The notes beneath the pieces were generated by a model. It had not been told where the DNA came from. It made no database searches and saw only the letters and a list, made by a program, of their open reading frames with translations. A stretch of DNA of 64,000 nt from Pseudomonas sp. MWU16-30317 (GTDB lineage: Bacteria; Pseudomonadota; Gammaproteobacteria; Pseudomonadales; Pseudomonadaceae), in assembly GCF_020515695.1 (NCBI RefSeq), contig NZ_JAIWJA010000011.1, forward strand, positions 1-64,000, read 5' to 3'. The position numbers and the translations under genes are program-made. Position 1 is the stretch's first letter. Each line of letters begins with the position of its first letter. This document shows positions 8,170 through 16,591 of this stretch, one piece after another.

Positions 8170-8808
8170 ATGAACGATCTACAAGAACTGATTGATAACA
8201 ACGCGCGCTGGGCCGAGGCGATCAAGCAGGAAGATCCCGAATTCTTCGCCAAACTGGCACGTCAGCAAACCCCCGAGTACCTGTGGATCGGCTGCAGCGA
8301 CGCGCGCGTGCCTGCCAACGAAATCGTCGGCATGCTGCCCGGCGATCTGTTCGTGCACCGCAATGTCGCCAACGTCGTGCTGCACACCGACCTCAACTGC
8401 CTGTCGGTCATCCAGTACGCGGTCGACGTGCTCAAGGTCAAACACATCCTGGTCACCGGCCACTACGGCTGCGGCGGTGTGCGCGCGTCCATGCAGGATC
8501 GCCAGTTGGGCCTGATCGACGGCTGGCTGCGCTCGATCCGCGATCTGTACTACGAAAAACGCAACGAGCTGGCACAGCTGGCGACTGAAGAAGAGCAGGT
8601 CGACCGCCTGTGCGAGTTGAACGTCATCCAGCAGGTCGCCAACGTCGGTCACACCAGCATCGTCCAGAATGCCTGGCATCGTGGTCAGAGCCTGTCGATC
8701 CATGGCTGCATCTATGGCATCAAGGACGGCCGCTGGAAGAGCCTGAACGCCACCATCAGCGGCTTCGAGCAGTTGCCGCCGCAGTATCGTCTGCGGGCGC
8801 TGGACTGA
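8170..8808 (+). CDS. can: Beta-class carbonic anhydrase
   Basis: Zinc enzyme that interconverts CO2 and bicarbonate in the cytoplasm, supplying bicarbonate to carboxylases. The three zinc ligands are visible in the usual motifs: Cys and Asp in WIGCSDARVPANEI, and His-x-x-Cys in VTGHYGCGGV. I start at ATG 8170 (MNDLQELIDNNARW), not at the TTG two codons before. The 212-aa length matches the Can/YadF subfamily. It is monocistronic and divergent from the acidic-protein gene. Confidence 0.95.
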   Translation: MNDLQELIDNNARWAEAIKQEDPEFFAKLARQQTPEYLWIGCSDARVPANEIVGMLPGDLFVHRNVANVVLHTDLNCLSVIQYAVDVLKVKHILVTGHYGCGGVRASMQDRQLGLIDGWLRSIRDLYYEKRNELAQLATEEEQVDRLCELNVIQQVANVGHTSIVQNAWHRGQSLSIHGCIYGIKDGRWKSLNATISGFEQLPPQYRLRALD

Positions 8809-9000
8809 TCGCTCGCAAGACAGCTCGTAAAAATTGCTCGGCAAAATAGCTCGGCAAAATAGCTCCGTAAAAAAGTCTTGTAACAGTCTGAAGGGTTATT
8901 TCATTCAACTATGCAAGCCTTCATGCGTTGATAGACAGGGTAGCCATGCACGTGCATTGAGCTACCCTTTCTTTTCGAACAATACGTACATGGAGGCAGG

Positions 9001-9522
9001 ATGAAACCCTATGGCTGGTTAGCGCTCATGGCAGCGCTGTCGATTGGCAGCGTCCAAGCGGCAAGCAAGGAAGTCGAGATCAATCTGGTCAGCGCCGAGG
9101 GTGCGCCGCAGCCGATTGGCCTGGTGAAGATCGAGGAAACCCAGTACGGCCTGTTGTTCACGCCGCAGCTCAAGTCTCTGCCGCCTGGCATCCATGGTTT
9201 CCACGTGCACCAGAACGGCAGCTGCGCTTCGGCCACCACCGACGGCAAAGTCGTCGCGGCAGGGGCCGCGGGCGGGCACTTCGATCCGGACAAGACCGGC
9301 AAGCACTTGGGCCCTTACGGTGCGGGCCACTTGGGCGACTTGCCGGCGATCTACGTCAACGCTGATGGCACGGCCAGCTATCCGGTATTGGCGCCACGCC
9401 TGAAGACACTCTCTGAAGTGACCGGCCATGCCCTGATGGTGCACGCCGGTGGTGATAACCACGCCGATATGCCGGCGCCACTGGGTGGTGGCGGTGCGCG
9501 CATGGCCTGTGGGGTGATTTGA
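9001..9522 (+). CDS. sodC: Periplasmic Cu-Zn superoxide dismutase
   Basis: A 173-aa enzyme that dismutates superoxide in the periplasm. A Sec signal peptide (residues 1-20, MKPYGWLALMAALSIGSVQA) is followed by the metal-binding histidines in GFHVHQNGSC, GGHFDPDKTGKHLGPYGAGH and MVHAGGDNHAD. The C-terminal RMACGVI supplies the second disulphide cysteine. The start is well set by GGAGG seven bases upstream. A hairpin around 9535-9564 (GGCATATG / CATATGCC) lies in the gap after the stop. Confidence 0.96.
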   Translation: MKPYGWLALMAALSIGSVQAASKEVEINLVSAEGAPQPIGLVKIEETQYGLLFTPQLKSLPPGIHGFHVHQNGSCASATTDGKVVAAGAAGGHFDPDKTGKHLGPYGAGHLGDLPAIYVNADGTASYPVLAPRLKTLSEVTGHALMVHAGGDNHADMPAPLGGGGARMACGVI

Positions 9523-9584
9523 GGCTCTGAAACAAGGCATATGGCCTGCGAATGGGTCATATGCCGCGCCACAAATCTGCCGCC

Positions 9585-10523
9585 TCACGCACCGACAGGC
9601 GTCAGCACCGGCAACCCGGCAAAGTACGCCCGCAGATTCTCGATCACCATGACCACCGTTGCCTCCACCGCATCGGGCGACAGCCCGGCCACGTGCGGGG
9701 TGAGCACCACGTTGTCCAGCGTCTTGAACGCATCCGGAACGCGCGGTTCATCATCGAACACGTCGAGGCCGGCACCGGCGATCTGGCCGCTCTGCAAGGC
9801 CTGCAATAATGCTGCGGTATCAATCACGCTGGCCCGCGCGATGTTGACGATAAAGCCGTCGCGGCCCAGGGCTTGCAGCTCGGCACTGCCGACCAGATGC
9901 TCGGTGCCACTGCCACCGGGGGTGGCGACCACGAGAAAATCACAGTGCGCCGCGAGCTCCAGCACCGTGGCGCAGTACTGATAGCCAACATCCAGACGCG
10001 GGCGTCGATTGTGGTAGCTGACCTGCATGTCGAAACCCAAAGCGCAGCGCTTGGCGATGGCCATACCCACCGCCCCCAGACCCAACACGCCCAAGCGTTT
10101 ACCCGCGAGGGACGGCCGCATTTCACGGGTCCAGCCACTGCGGCGTACCAGCGCATCGAGCTGCGGCACGTTGCGTACGCTGGCCAGCAGCAGCGCCAGG
10201 GCGTGGTCAGCCACCGACGAAGCATTCACGCCGGCACCGTTGGTCACGACAATGCCGCGACGCTGTGCTGCCGCCAGATCGACCTGCTCGTAGCCGGCGC
10301 CGATCACGGTGATGATTTCCAGCTTGTGCAGGGCGTCGATCTCGTCGGCGCGCAACCCCAGGGGCCCGCGGGTCAGCACCGCAGTGATCTGCTCGGCATG
10401 TTCACGCACCGCGTCGGCGCGGGTTTGCGGGGTCGGCGCGACGATCAGGCGAAAACCGGCGGCCTCCAGCAGAGGCAGATAGTCGCCGATGGTCTCAACC
10501 AGCACCAGAACCGTTGCACTCAT
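9585..10523 (-). CDS. D-isomer 2-hydroxyacid dehydrogenase (glyoxylate/hydroxypyruvate reductase type)
   Basis: NAD(P)-dependent oxidoreductase of 312 aa that reduces a small 2-oxoacid. The Rossmann motif is GVLGLGAVGMAIAKR (about residues 144-158). The catalytic Arg (NIARASVID), Glu (DVFDDEP) and His (NVVLTPHVAG) of the family are all present. The sequence resembles GhrB-like reductases, so glyoxylate or hydroxypyruvate is the likely substrate, but substrate cannot be read directly. The gene is convergent with sodC and divergent from the TerC-family gene. Confidence 0.88.
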   Translation of the reverse strand: MSATVLVLVETIGDYLPLLEAAGFRLIVAPTPQTRADAVREHAEQITAVLTRGPLGLRADEIDALHKLEIITVIGAGYEQVDLAAAQRRGIVVTNGAGVNASSVADHALALLLASVRNVPQLDALVRRSGWTREMRPSLAGKRLGVLGLGAVGMAIAKRCALGFDMQVSYHNRRPRLDVGYQYCATVLELAAHCDFLVVATPGGSGTEHLVGSAELQALGRDGFIVNIARASVIDTAALLQALQSGQIAGAGLDVFDDEPRVPDAFKTLDNVVLTPHVAGLSPDAVEATVVMVIENLRAYFAGLPVLTPVGA

Positions 10524-10686
10524 ATCACCGCTCTCTTGTATGAAAAACGCTGATCATAGCAACTTAACCATTGGGCAGGATTGCTTCCACCGGCGCGATA
10601 TCGAGTGGCGTAATCCGGTAACCTTGTCGGTCGTATTCAATCTGCACCTTGCAGCGATCCATAGACCGTCAGTAAAAGGCAATCAC

Positions 10687-11388
10687 ATGACATGGCTTAC
10701 CGACCCGGGCATCTGGACAGCCCTCCTACAGATCCTCGCGATCGACATTCTGCTGGGCGGTGACAACGCCGTGGTGATCGCCATGGCCTGCCGCAAGCTG
10801 CCCCTTCATCAACGTCGCAAGGCGATCTGGGGCGGTATGGCGGGCGCCATCGTGTTGCGCGTGGTGCTGCTGTTTTTCGCGATGGAATTGCTGGCGCTAC
10901 CGTACTTGAAGGTAGTCGGCGCGCTGATGCTGCTGTGGGTAGGGATCAAGTTGCTGTCGTCCCATGATGACGATCCCGAGATCGACGGCGGCGTGCGGCT
11001 GATCACCGCGATCAAGACCATTATCGTCGCCGATGCGGTGATGTCGCTGGACAACGTGTTGGCCGTGGCAGGCGCGGGGCAAGGTAATATCTGGCTGGTT
11101 TCGGCCGGGGTGCTGATCAGTATTCCGCTGATCGTGCTGGGCAGCCGCCTGGTGCTGACGCTGATGGAGCGCTTCCCGTCGGTGATCCAGTTCGGTGGCG
11201 GACTGATCGGCTGGATCGCTGGCGGCATGCTGGTGGCAGACACCGCCGTGGCGCCCTGGTTGCCGTGGCCGGCAGTGTGGGTGCATTACATTGCGAGCGT
11301 GCTGGGTGCTGCGCTGGTGCTGGCGGTGGGTGCCTGGCTGAGCAAGCGCCATGCGGCCAGGCAAGAGGCCGAGCCAGGCACGCTGTAA
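10687..11388 (+). CDS. TerC/YjbE-family integral membrane protein
   Basis: A 233-aa polytopic inner-membrane protein with about seven hydrophobic segments. Two inverted family motifs with membrane-embedded acidic residues are present: LLGGDNAVVIAMACRK near residue 24 and DAVMSLDNVLAVAGAG near residue 118. Members of this family have been linked to tellurite resistance and, more recently, to metal (Mn) export. The substrate here is not shown by the sequence. The start is the ATG at 10687 (MTWLTDPGIWTALLQ). The longer open frame upstream crosses the control region and has no family sequence. Confidence 0.88.
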   Translation: MTWLTDPGIWTALLQILAIDILLGGDNAVVIAMACRKLPLHQRRKAIWGGMAGAIVLRVVLLFFAMELLALPYLKVVGALMLLWVGIKLLSSHDDDPEIDGGVRLITAIKTIIVADAVMSLDNVLAVAGAGQGNIWLVSAGVLISIPLIVLGSRLVLTLMERFPSVIQFGGGLIGWIAGGMLVADTAVAPWLPWPAVWVHYIASVLGAALVLAVGAWLSKRHAARQEAEPGTL

Positions 11389-11457
11389 GCGCCAAGAGCG
11401 GGCTTTTGCTTCAGGCAGCGAACCTGACAGTGCTCCCGCAGACGTATACCGCACCAT

Positions 11458-11573
11458 TGTGGGAGCAAGGCTTGCCTGCGAAGGGGCCGGTACTAATCGC
11501 CCAAAACCATAGACTCTCCCACAGTCGGCAGACACGCCGCGTGCCTGTGGGAGCGAGCTCTGCCCGCGCAGCG
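11458..11573. repeat. Two REP-like units in the same orientation
   Basis: GTGGGAGCAAGGCTTGCCTG...GAAGGGGCC at 11458-11488 and a degenerate unit GTGGGAGCGAGCTCTGCCCG at 11547-11573 lie in the gap between two convergent genes. Unlike most pairs in this window they are direct, not inverted. Confidence 0.65.
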
Positions 11574-11594
11574 TTCAGCGCCCGCTCGCTGCCG

Positions 11595-13304
11595 TTACGC
11601 CTGGCCCTTGAAGCGCAACGCGTTGGTCAGGTCGCCCATCGGCGCCTGGCCGCGGGCGGTCATGGCCTCGTCCCGCTGCTTGAGGCCATCGAGTTTCTCC
11701 AGGCGGAACACCCGGGTAATCAAACGCAGAATCGACGCCGTGTCGTACACGGTGTGATCCACCGTGCCCTTGCGCGCGAAGGGCGATACCACCACGGCCG
11801 GAATCCGCGTGCCCGGGCCCCAGCGGTCGCCCTTGGGCGGCGCCACATGGTCATGCCAGCCGCCGTTCTCGTCCACGGTGATCACCACCACCATGTTCGA
11901 CCATTGCGGGCTGGCCTGCAGGGTCCGCACGATATGGTTGATATGGCGGTCGCCCGAGGTGATGTCGGCATACCCTGCATGCATGTTGAGGTTGCCCTGG
12001 GGCTTGTAGAACGTCACCGCAGGCAGCTTGCCGGCAGCGGCGTCGGCGAGGAAGCGGTTGGTGCTCTGGTCATCGCCCAGGCCGCCATCGCGCAGGCGCC
12101 GGGCGCGCTCTTCAGCGTGTTGCGGGCCGAGTTTCTCGAAGTAGTTGAACGGCTGGTGGTGGTACTGGAAGTTAGGAATCTTGGGGATGCCGTCCGAATC
12201 CTTGAACTGGTCCAGGGTGACCTGCCAGGCGCCGGCGTACCAGGCCCAGTCGATGTGTTTTTTGTTCAGCTTGTCGCCGATGTGCTCGTGGGTCTGGGGC
12301 ACCATGACGTTTGCCTGGCCCGGCTTGGCCTGTTCAGGATGCTCCGCATCGCGGACCTGAGTCGGCCAGTACGGCGGGCTCATGGTATTGACGCCGTAGC
12401 CATCCGGGGTCAGGGCGCTAGGGCCGAAGAGTGGAGCACCTTCCAGCGCGCTGGCGGGTGACTTGTCCGTGGGCTTGAGGCGCGGGTCGGCCGGGTCGTC
12501 GCTCATCAAGGTGGCGATCTGGCTTTTGGCCGGGGAGTTCTTCACGTCGGGGTAGAACGGCGGCCGCGCGGCGATCAGGTACTGATGGTTGAGGAACGAG
12601 CCACCGAAGGCGCCCTGGAAGAAGTTGTCGCACAGCACGAACTCCTGCGCCAGGTTCCACAGGTAGAGGGCATACGCGCTCTGGGAGTAGTAGCCCATGG
12701 TCAGGCCGCCGGAATCGGCCCAGGCGGCGAACATGTCGTTCTTGCCACCGTTGATCTGCATCTGGTTCTGGTAGAACACATGCCAGAGGTCGCGGGTCAC
12801 CAGGCTCATCGGCAAGGGCTCACCGTTCGGCCCCTTGAGCGCGTAGGGCACGTTGGGCAGGTTTTCCTGATACTGGGTGCCGGCGGCGTAAGTGATGCCT
12901 TCGATGGTCTGCGGGCCCAATTGCAGCACACCGCCCCAGCTCGGTGGCAGATGGGGCAGGGCGCTGCCGTCGCGGTCCTTCTGCTGCAGGTGGTCGGGCC
13001 TGGCCTTGGCGAGCGGTTGGTGCAAGCCGGGGAAATCGGCGAAGAGGTTGTTGAAACTGCGGTTCTCGGCGTAAATCACCACCACCGTCTTGACGTGCTC
13101 TTGCAGCGCCTTGTCCAGTTCGGTAGCGCTCAGAGCATGGCCTGGGCCATCCGGGTGGGCCTTGTCGGCGGCCTGGGCGGTAGCGCTGAGGGCGGCGCCT
13201 GCGCCGAGCACGGCTACGCCACCGAGGAAGCGACGGCGGCTGCTGTCGGGCAGGGCATCGGTGGCGTTGGATTTGTCTTTGTTGTCGTCTTGATCGTTGC
13301 TCAT
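11595..13304 (-). CDS. Tat-exported phosphoesterase (acid phosphatase / phospholipase C family)
   Basis: A 569-aa enzyme of the PF04185 phosphoesterase family, which includes AcpA acid phosphatases and non-haemolytic phospholipases C. The start at 13304 (MSNDQDDNKDKSN) puts a twin-arginine signal SRRRFLGGVAVLGAGAAL near residues 22-39, so it is exported folded to the periplasm. Family motifs follow: VVVIYAENRSFNNLFADFPG (metal site), FFQGAFGGSFLNHQYLI, and VVVITVDENGGWHDHV. The exact substrate cannot be told apart between phosphate monoesters and phospholipids. It is monocistronic and is probably induced by phosphate starvation in relatives, but no clear Pho box was identified here. Confidence 0.88.
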   Translation of the reverse strand: MSNDQDDNKDKSNATDALPDSSRRRFLGGVAVLGAGAALSATAQAADKAHPDGPGHALSATELDKALQEHVKTVVVIYAENRSFNNLFADFPGLHQPLAKARPDHLQQKDRDGSALPHLPPSWGGVLQLGPQTIEGITYAAGTQYQENLPNVPYALKGPNGEPLPMSLVTRDLWHVFYQNQMQINGGKNDMFAAWADSGGLTMGYYSQSAYALYLWNLAQEFVLCDNFFQGAFGGSFLNHQYLIAARPPFYPDVKNSPAKSQIATLMSDDPADPRLKPTDKSPASALEGAPLFGPSALTPDGYGVNTMSPPYWPTQVRDAEHPEQAKPGQANVMVPQTHEHIGDKLNKKHIDWAWYAGAWQVTLDQFKDSDGIPKIPNFQYHHQPFNYFEKLGPQHAEERARRLRDGGLGDDQSTNRFLADAAAGKLPAVTFYKPQGNLNMHAGYADITSGDRHINHIVRTLQASPQWSNMVVVITVDENGGWHDHVAPPKGDRWGPGTRIPAVVVSPFARKGTVDHTVYDTASILRLITRVFRLEKLDGLKQRDEAMTARGQAPMGDLTNALRFKGQA

Positions 13305-13406
13305 TGGCGGGCGTCCCGGCTGAGGTAACAAAAAATGTTTCGCCGGGACGCTAACAACGGAATGTGACAATCAGGCGACAATGCTGCCGTTGACTGGAGA
13401 AACTCA

Positions 13407-13745
13407 CTACCGCCCCCCCAGGACAGCCTTCTGCTGCAGAGCCTTGCTCTTCAACAGCAGCCGGTACTGGCCTGGCGTCATGCCAAACCAATGATGGCAC
13501 GCGCGATAAAAACTGCTCAGCTCGCGAAAGCCAACGTGGTACGCGGCTTCCTGCAATGTGCACTGGCTATTGCCCAAATGGAATTCTGTCTGGCTGCGGC
13601 GTGTTTCATTGACCAGATCTTTATAAGGTTGGCCGTCCTTGTGCAGTAGTCGTTGCAACGTGCGTTTGCTCACGCACAGTTTTTTCGCCAGGTCTTCGAG
13701 GCTTGGAATTCCTTCGCTCAACGACTCGAGAATCATTTTTCTCAC
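13407..13745 (-). pseudogene. AraC-family regulator, C-terminal fragment
   Basis: The 112 residues cover only the AraC DNA-binding domain: first helix-turn-helix LEDLAKKLCVSKRTLQRLLH and second CTLQEAAYHVGFRELSSFYR, then WFGMTPGQYR. A full-length regulator would carry about 200 more residues before it. In the same frame a TAG stop lies just upstream of the GTG at 13745, and from that point the other strand encodes part of an unrelated enzyme. The gene is therefore cut at a deletion junction near 13745-13750. The remnant could still be expressed as an isolated DNA-binding domain. Confidence 0.8.
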
Positions 13746-13992
13746 CCTCTATGGCGAAGCCTTTGCACGCTGGGTGCATGACAATGTCGACCCTAACACC
13801 TTGCTGTTCAGAATCGCCGACGAAACGGGCATTGTGATGCTGCCCGCCAGTGGCTTTGGCACCAAGAAACCGGGTGGGCGTATCTCGCTGGCCAACCTCA
13901 ATGAATATGACTACGCCAATATCGGCAAGGCGTTGCGCCAGCTTGCCGACAGTGCCTACGCGCAATACACGGCGAGTCGAGGTAAGGGCTGA
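13745..13992 (+). pseudogene. Aspartate 4-decarboxylase/transaminase (AsdA-type), C-terminal fragment
   Basis: In frame from about 13745, LTLYGEAFARWVHDN, FRIADETGIVMLPASGFG and GGRISLANLNEYDYANIGKA match the C-terminal end of PLP-dependent bifunctional aspartate aminotransferase/4-decarboxylases. The lysine-bearing PLP site and all earlier sequence are missing, so the fragment cannot be an enzyme. It begins exactly where the AraC fragment on the other strand stops and ends at the TGA at 13990-13992, next to a toxin fragment. The family assignment is from remembered similarity. Confidence 0.65.
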
Positions 13993-14327
13993 GGGTGCAA
14001 GCCGGTAGGGGAAGGTGTATCCGAATTGCGGATTGATTACGGCCCAGGCTATCGGATTTATTTCGTCCAGCGAGGTATGAACTGATCATCCTTCTGACTG
14101 GTGCCTGCCTCGAAGAAAACGATCCTGCATTGCTGACTGCTGCTTTGGGCGACATTGCCCGGGCCCGTGGAGTGGCGCAACTGGCACGCGATAAAGGCCT
14201 TCCCCGCGAGGGGCTTTACAAGGCACTCTCTGTAGATGGAAACCCTGGTCTGGCGACGATCATGAAAGTCATGGCGGCGCTTGGCGTAAGACTTCACGCT
14301 GAGCTCGTGCCCATTCAGGTGGGATAG
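13993..14327 (+). pseudogene. RelE-type toxin / addiction-module antitoxin remnant, internally deleted and frameshifted
   Basis: From 13993 one frame reads GCKPVGEGVSELRIDYGPGY then RIYFVQRGMN and stops. This is the second half of a RelE/HigB-like killer protein. Restoring one base after ATG (14077-14079) gives MELIILLTG, the expected toxin continuation, which then runs straight into CLEENDPALLTAALGDIARA, the middle of the partner antidote protein. The antitoxin reads on through a helix-turn-helix region (ARDKGLPREGLYKALSVDGN) to the stop at 14327. So the toxin lacks its first 40 or so residues and its end, the antitoxin lacks its start, and one base is lost. No functional module remains. Confidence 0.75.
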
Positions 14328-14372
14328 GACGATTGCCTACAAGTGGGTAGGATTCACCTTTTATCGAGGACG

Positions 14373-14407
14373 AAAAAAAAGGGCCTACCTTGCGGTAAGC
14401 CCTTTTT
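14373..14407 (-). terminator. Rho-independent terminator of tRNA-Met
   Basis: On the minus strand a GGGCTTACCGC / GCGGTA-type stem with AAAGGG flanks ends in a run of eight T, directly after the tRNA. The AAAA and TTTT flanks on either side may allow termination in both directions. Confidence 0.85.
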
Positions 14408-14413
14408 AGTACT

Positions 14414-14490
14414 TGGTGGCTACACAGGGACTTGAACCCCGGACCCCAGCATTATGAATGCTATGCTCTAACCAACTGAGCTATGTAGCC
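14414..14490 (-). tRNA. tRNA-Met (elongator), anticodon CAT
   Basis: Reading the minus strand, GGCTACA pairs with TGTAGCC in the acceptor stem, and the D arm contains AGCTCAGTTGGTTAGAGC. The anticodon loop centres on CAT in ATTCATAAT, and the T arm contains GGTTCAAGTCC. The CCA end is encoded. The 77-nt length and G1-C72 pair fit an elongator rather than an initiator tRNA. Confidence 0.96.
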
Positions 14491-14602
14491 AAGTGGCGCG
14501 CATTATTCCCCTGGATGGAGAAGGTGTCAAGCGTCAGTGCAAAATTATTTTCAGTCCCGCCCAAACCTAACCCCTTGATTGCTATGCCAATGGCCTCCAG
14601 TC

Positions 14603-15898
14603 TTACGCATTGAACCAGCCCAACTTGATCACGAACAGGATCGACAGAATCACCAGCGCCGCATTGAGCTCGCGGCCACGGCCGGAGATGAGCTTGATAG
14701 CGGTCCAGGCGATGAAGCCGAAGGCGATGCCGTTGGCGATCGAGTAGGTGAACGGCATCGCCAGCGCGGTGACCACGACGGGTGCGGCTTCGGTAATGTC
14801 ATCCCAATTGATCTCGGCCAGGCCGGAGCACATCAGCACCGCCACGAACAACAGCGCCGGCGCGGTGGCGTAAGCCGGAACGCTGCCCGCCAGCGGGGCG
14901 AAGAACAGTGCCAGCAGGAACAGGATCGCTACCACCACCGCGGTCAGCCCGGTACGGCCACCGGCGCTCACGCCTGCTGCCGATTCGATATAGCTGGTGG
15001 TGGTCGATGTGCCCAGCAGCGAGCCGGCCATGGCCGCGGTGCTGTCGGCGATCAGGGCGCGGCCCATCTTCGGCATATGGCCGTTCTTGTCCATCAGGCC
15101 GGCGCGCTTGGCCACGCCGATGAGGGTGCCGGAGTTGTCGAACAGGTCGACGAACAGGAAGGCGAAGATCACGCTCACCAGACCGATATTCAGCGCGCCC
15201 TTGATATCCAGTTGCAGGAAGGTAGGCAGCAGTGACGGTGGTGCGGAAATGATGCCGCCGAATGGGCTGAAGCCCCCGACGATCGAGACGATGGTCACCG
15301 CCAGAATGCCGATCAGCACCGCGCCACGGACCTTGAGTGCCTCAAGACCGACGATCAGGAAGAAACCCAGAATCGCCAGCACCGGCCCAGGCGCCCTGAG
15401 GTCACCGATCCCGACCATGGTCGCCGGGTTGCCGACCACGATCCCGGCCTCATGCATGCCGATCAATGCCAGAAACAAACCAATGCCGGCGGCAATCCCC
15501 GAGCGCAGCGGCAGCGGGATGCTGTTGACGATCCACTCGCGGATACGAAAGATCGACAGCAAGAAGAAGCACACCGCCGAGATGAACACCGCCCCCAGCG
15601 CCACCTGCCAGGTATGGCCCATGTGCAGGACCACGGTGTAGGTAAAGAAGGCGTTGAGGCCCATGCCCGGCGCCAAAGCGATCGGGTAGTTGGCAATGAT
15701 GCCCATGATTGCCGAGCCGATAGCAGCGGCCAGGCAGGTGGCGACGAACACCGCACCCTTGTCCATGCCGGTCTCGCCAAGGATGCTCGGGTTGACGAAG
15801 AGGATGTAGGCCATGGCCAGGAACGTGGTCACGCCCGCCAGGATTTCTGTGCGCACCGTGGTGTCATGCGCCTTGAGTTTGAACAGCGTATCCAGCAT
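14603..15898 (-). CDS. NCS2-family purine permease (AzgA/Ghx type)
   Basis: A 431-aa proton-coupled transporter for hypoxanthine, guanine or adenine. About twelve to fourteen hydrophobic segments are visible. The AzgA-subgroup signatures include AGVTTFLAMAYILFVNP near the N-terminus, NYPIALAPGMGLNAFFTY, FVDLFDNSGTLIGVA and ADSTAAMAGSLLGTSTTTSY. These place it with adenine/guanine-hypoxanthine permeases and not with the uracil/xanthine branch. The choice between purines cannot be made from sequence. It is monocistronic. Its 5' region (15899 onward) is long and may hold regulation, but I saw no clear purine-repressor site. Confidence 0.9.
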   Translation of the reverse strand: MLDTLFKLKAHDTTVRTEILAGVTTFLAMAYILFVNPSILGETGMDKGAVFVATCLAAAIGSAIMGIIANYPIALAPGMGLNAFFTYTVVLHMGHTWQVALGAVFISAVCFFLLSIFRIREWIVNSIPLPLRSGIAAGIGLFLALIGMHEAGIVVGNPATMVGIGDLRAPGPVLAILGFFLIVGLEALKVRGAVLIGILAVTIVSIVGGFSPFGGIISAPPSLLPTFLQLDIKGALNIGLVSVIFAFLFVDLFDNSGTLIGVAKRAGLMDKNGHMPKMGRALIADSTAAMAGSLLGTSTTTSYIESAAGVSAGGRTGLTAVVVAILFLLALFFAPLAGSVPAYATAPALLFVAVLMCSGLAEINWDDITEAAPVVVTALAMPFTYSIANGIAFGFIAWTAIKLISGRGRELNAALVILSILFVIKLGWFNA

Positions 15899-16244
15899 GG
15901 GGCTCCCCGGGGGTGCTCTGAGGCACCGAAGTTAGGCTGATAAAAGTTGACCGGGTGGTTAACTTAAAGGTCGCCGTGCTAAAGCAGGAAGCGGGCCAGT
16001 GCGGGCGATTTATGGATGAAAGTGTATTGCCCGCTGGCCCGGCAAGCCTGCGTTCGGCCAACTATCTGACCGTGAGGTCAAAAAAAATTGATAGTCAGCA
16101 CGGTGTCCAAAACAAAGCCCTTGGGCAAGCACCCATTCTCCGCCCCCTAAAGGGGCATAACGTGCGCCAACCTGTTCATTGAGGTGCGCTGGAGACTCGC
16201 TCCCTATCAGATCCGAGAGGTCACCGGGTCGCCGTTTTGGGCAG
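15899..16244. other. Intergenic region with no confident gene
   Basis: This holds the control region of the purine permease. Visible items are an A-run beside GTCAAAAAAAATTGATAGTC near 16078 and a small perfect hairpin CCCCTAAAGGGG near 16146. I see no protein-coding signal or known riboswitch. Confidence 0.5.
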
Positions 16245-16424
16245 ATGATGATCATTCCCCTCTCTTACAAGGGTGTTGATGAGAACAACCATCTGGTGCG
16301 TCTGGATGTTCCGAATCGAGCTGTTGGCGAAGCGCTCACCTTCCATCCTGACCATTCGGTTTGGTCTGGGCAGTTCAGCTTCGACGCGTTCAGAGGGTTT
16401 TTCACGATTCATCCTGATGCCTGA
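16245..16424 (+). CDS. Possible small orphan protein, 59 aa
   Basis: The frame from ATG 16245 reads MMIIPLSYKGVDENNHLVRL and ends FDAFRGFFTIHPDA. The composition looks protein-like, but there is no domain I recognise and the ribosome site is weak. It could be a complete small protein or the tail of a lost larger gene. The preceding frame extends upstream without a better start. Evidence is limited. Confidence 0.35.
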   Translation: MMIIPLSYKGVDENNHLVRLDVPNRAVGEALTFHPDHSVWSGQFSFDAFRGFFTIHPDA

Positions 16425-16591
16425 CTTACCGGGCCACGCCCGACGTGCTGGCTGGATAAGGTGCCGCGCTCAATTCGTGGCGGCACCTGCCGATAGATGG
16501 GTAGTGCTGCGGAGTGAATCTTGCAGTGCGTTGATGGCACTTTGCTAGATCAGTGAGTGCGATCGCTTTTGGTCCAGTGGAGAATTCGGAC

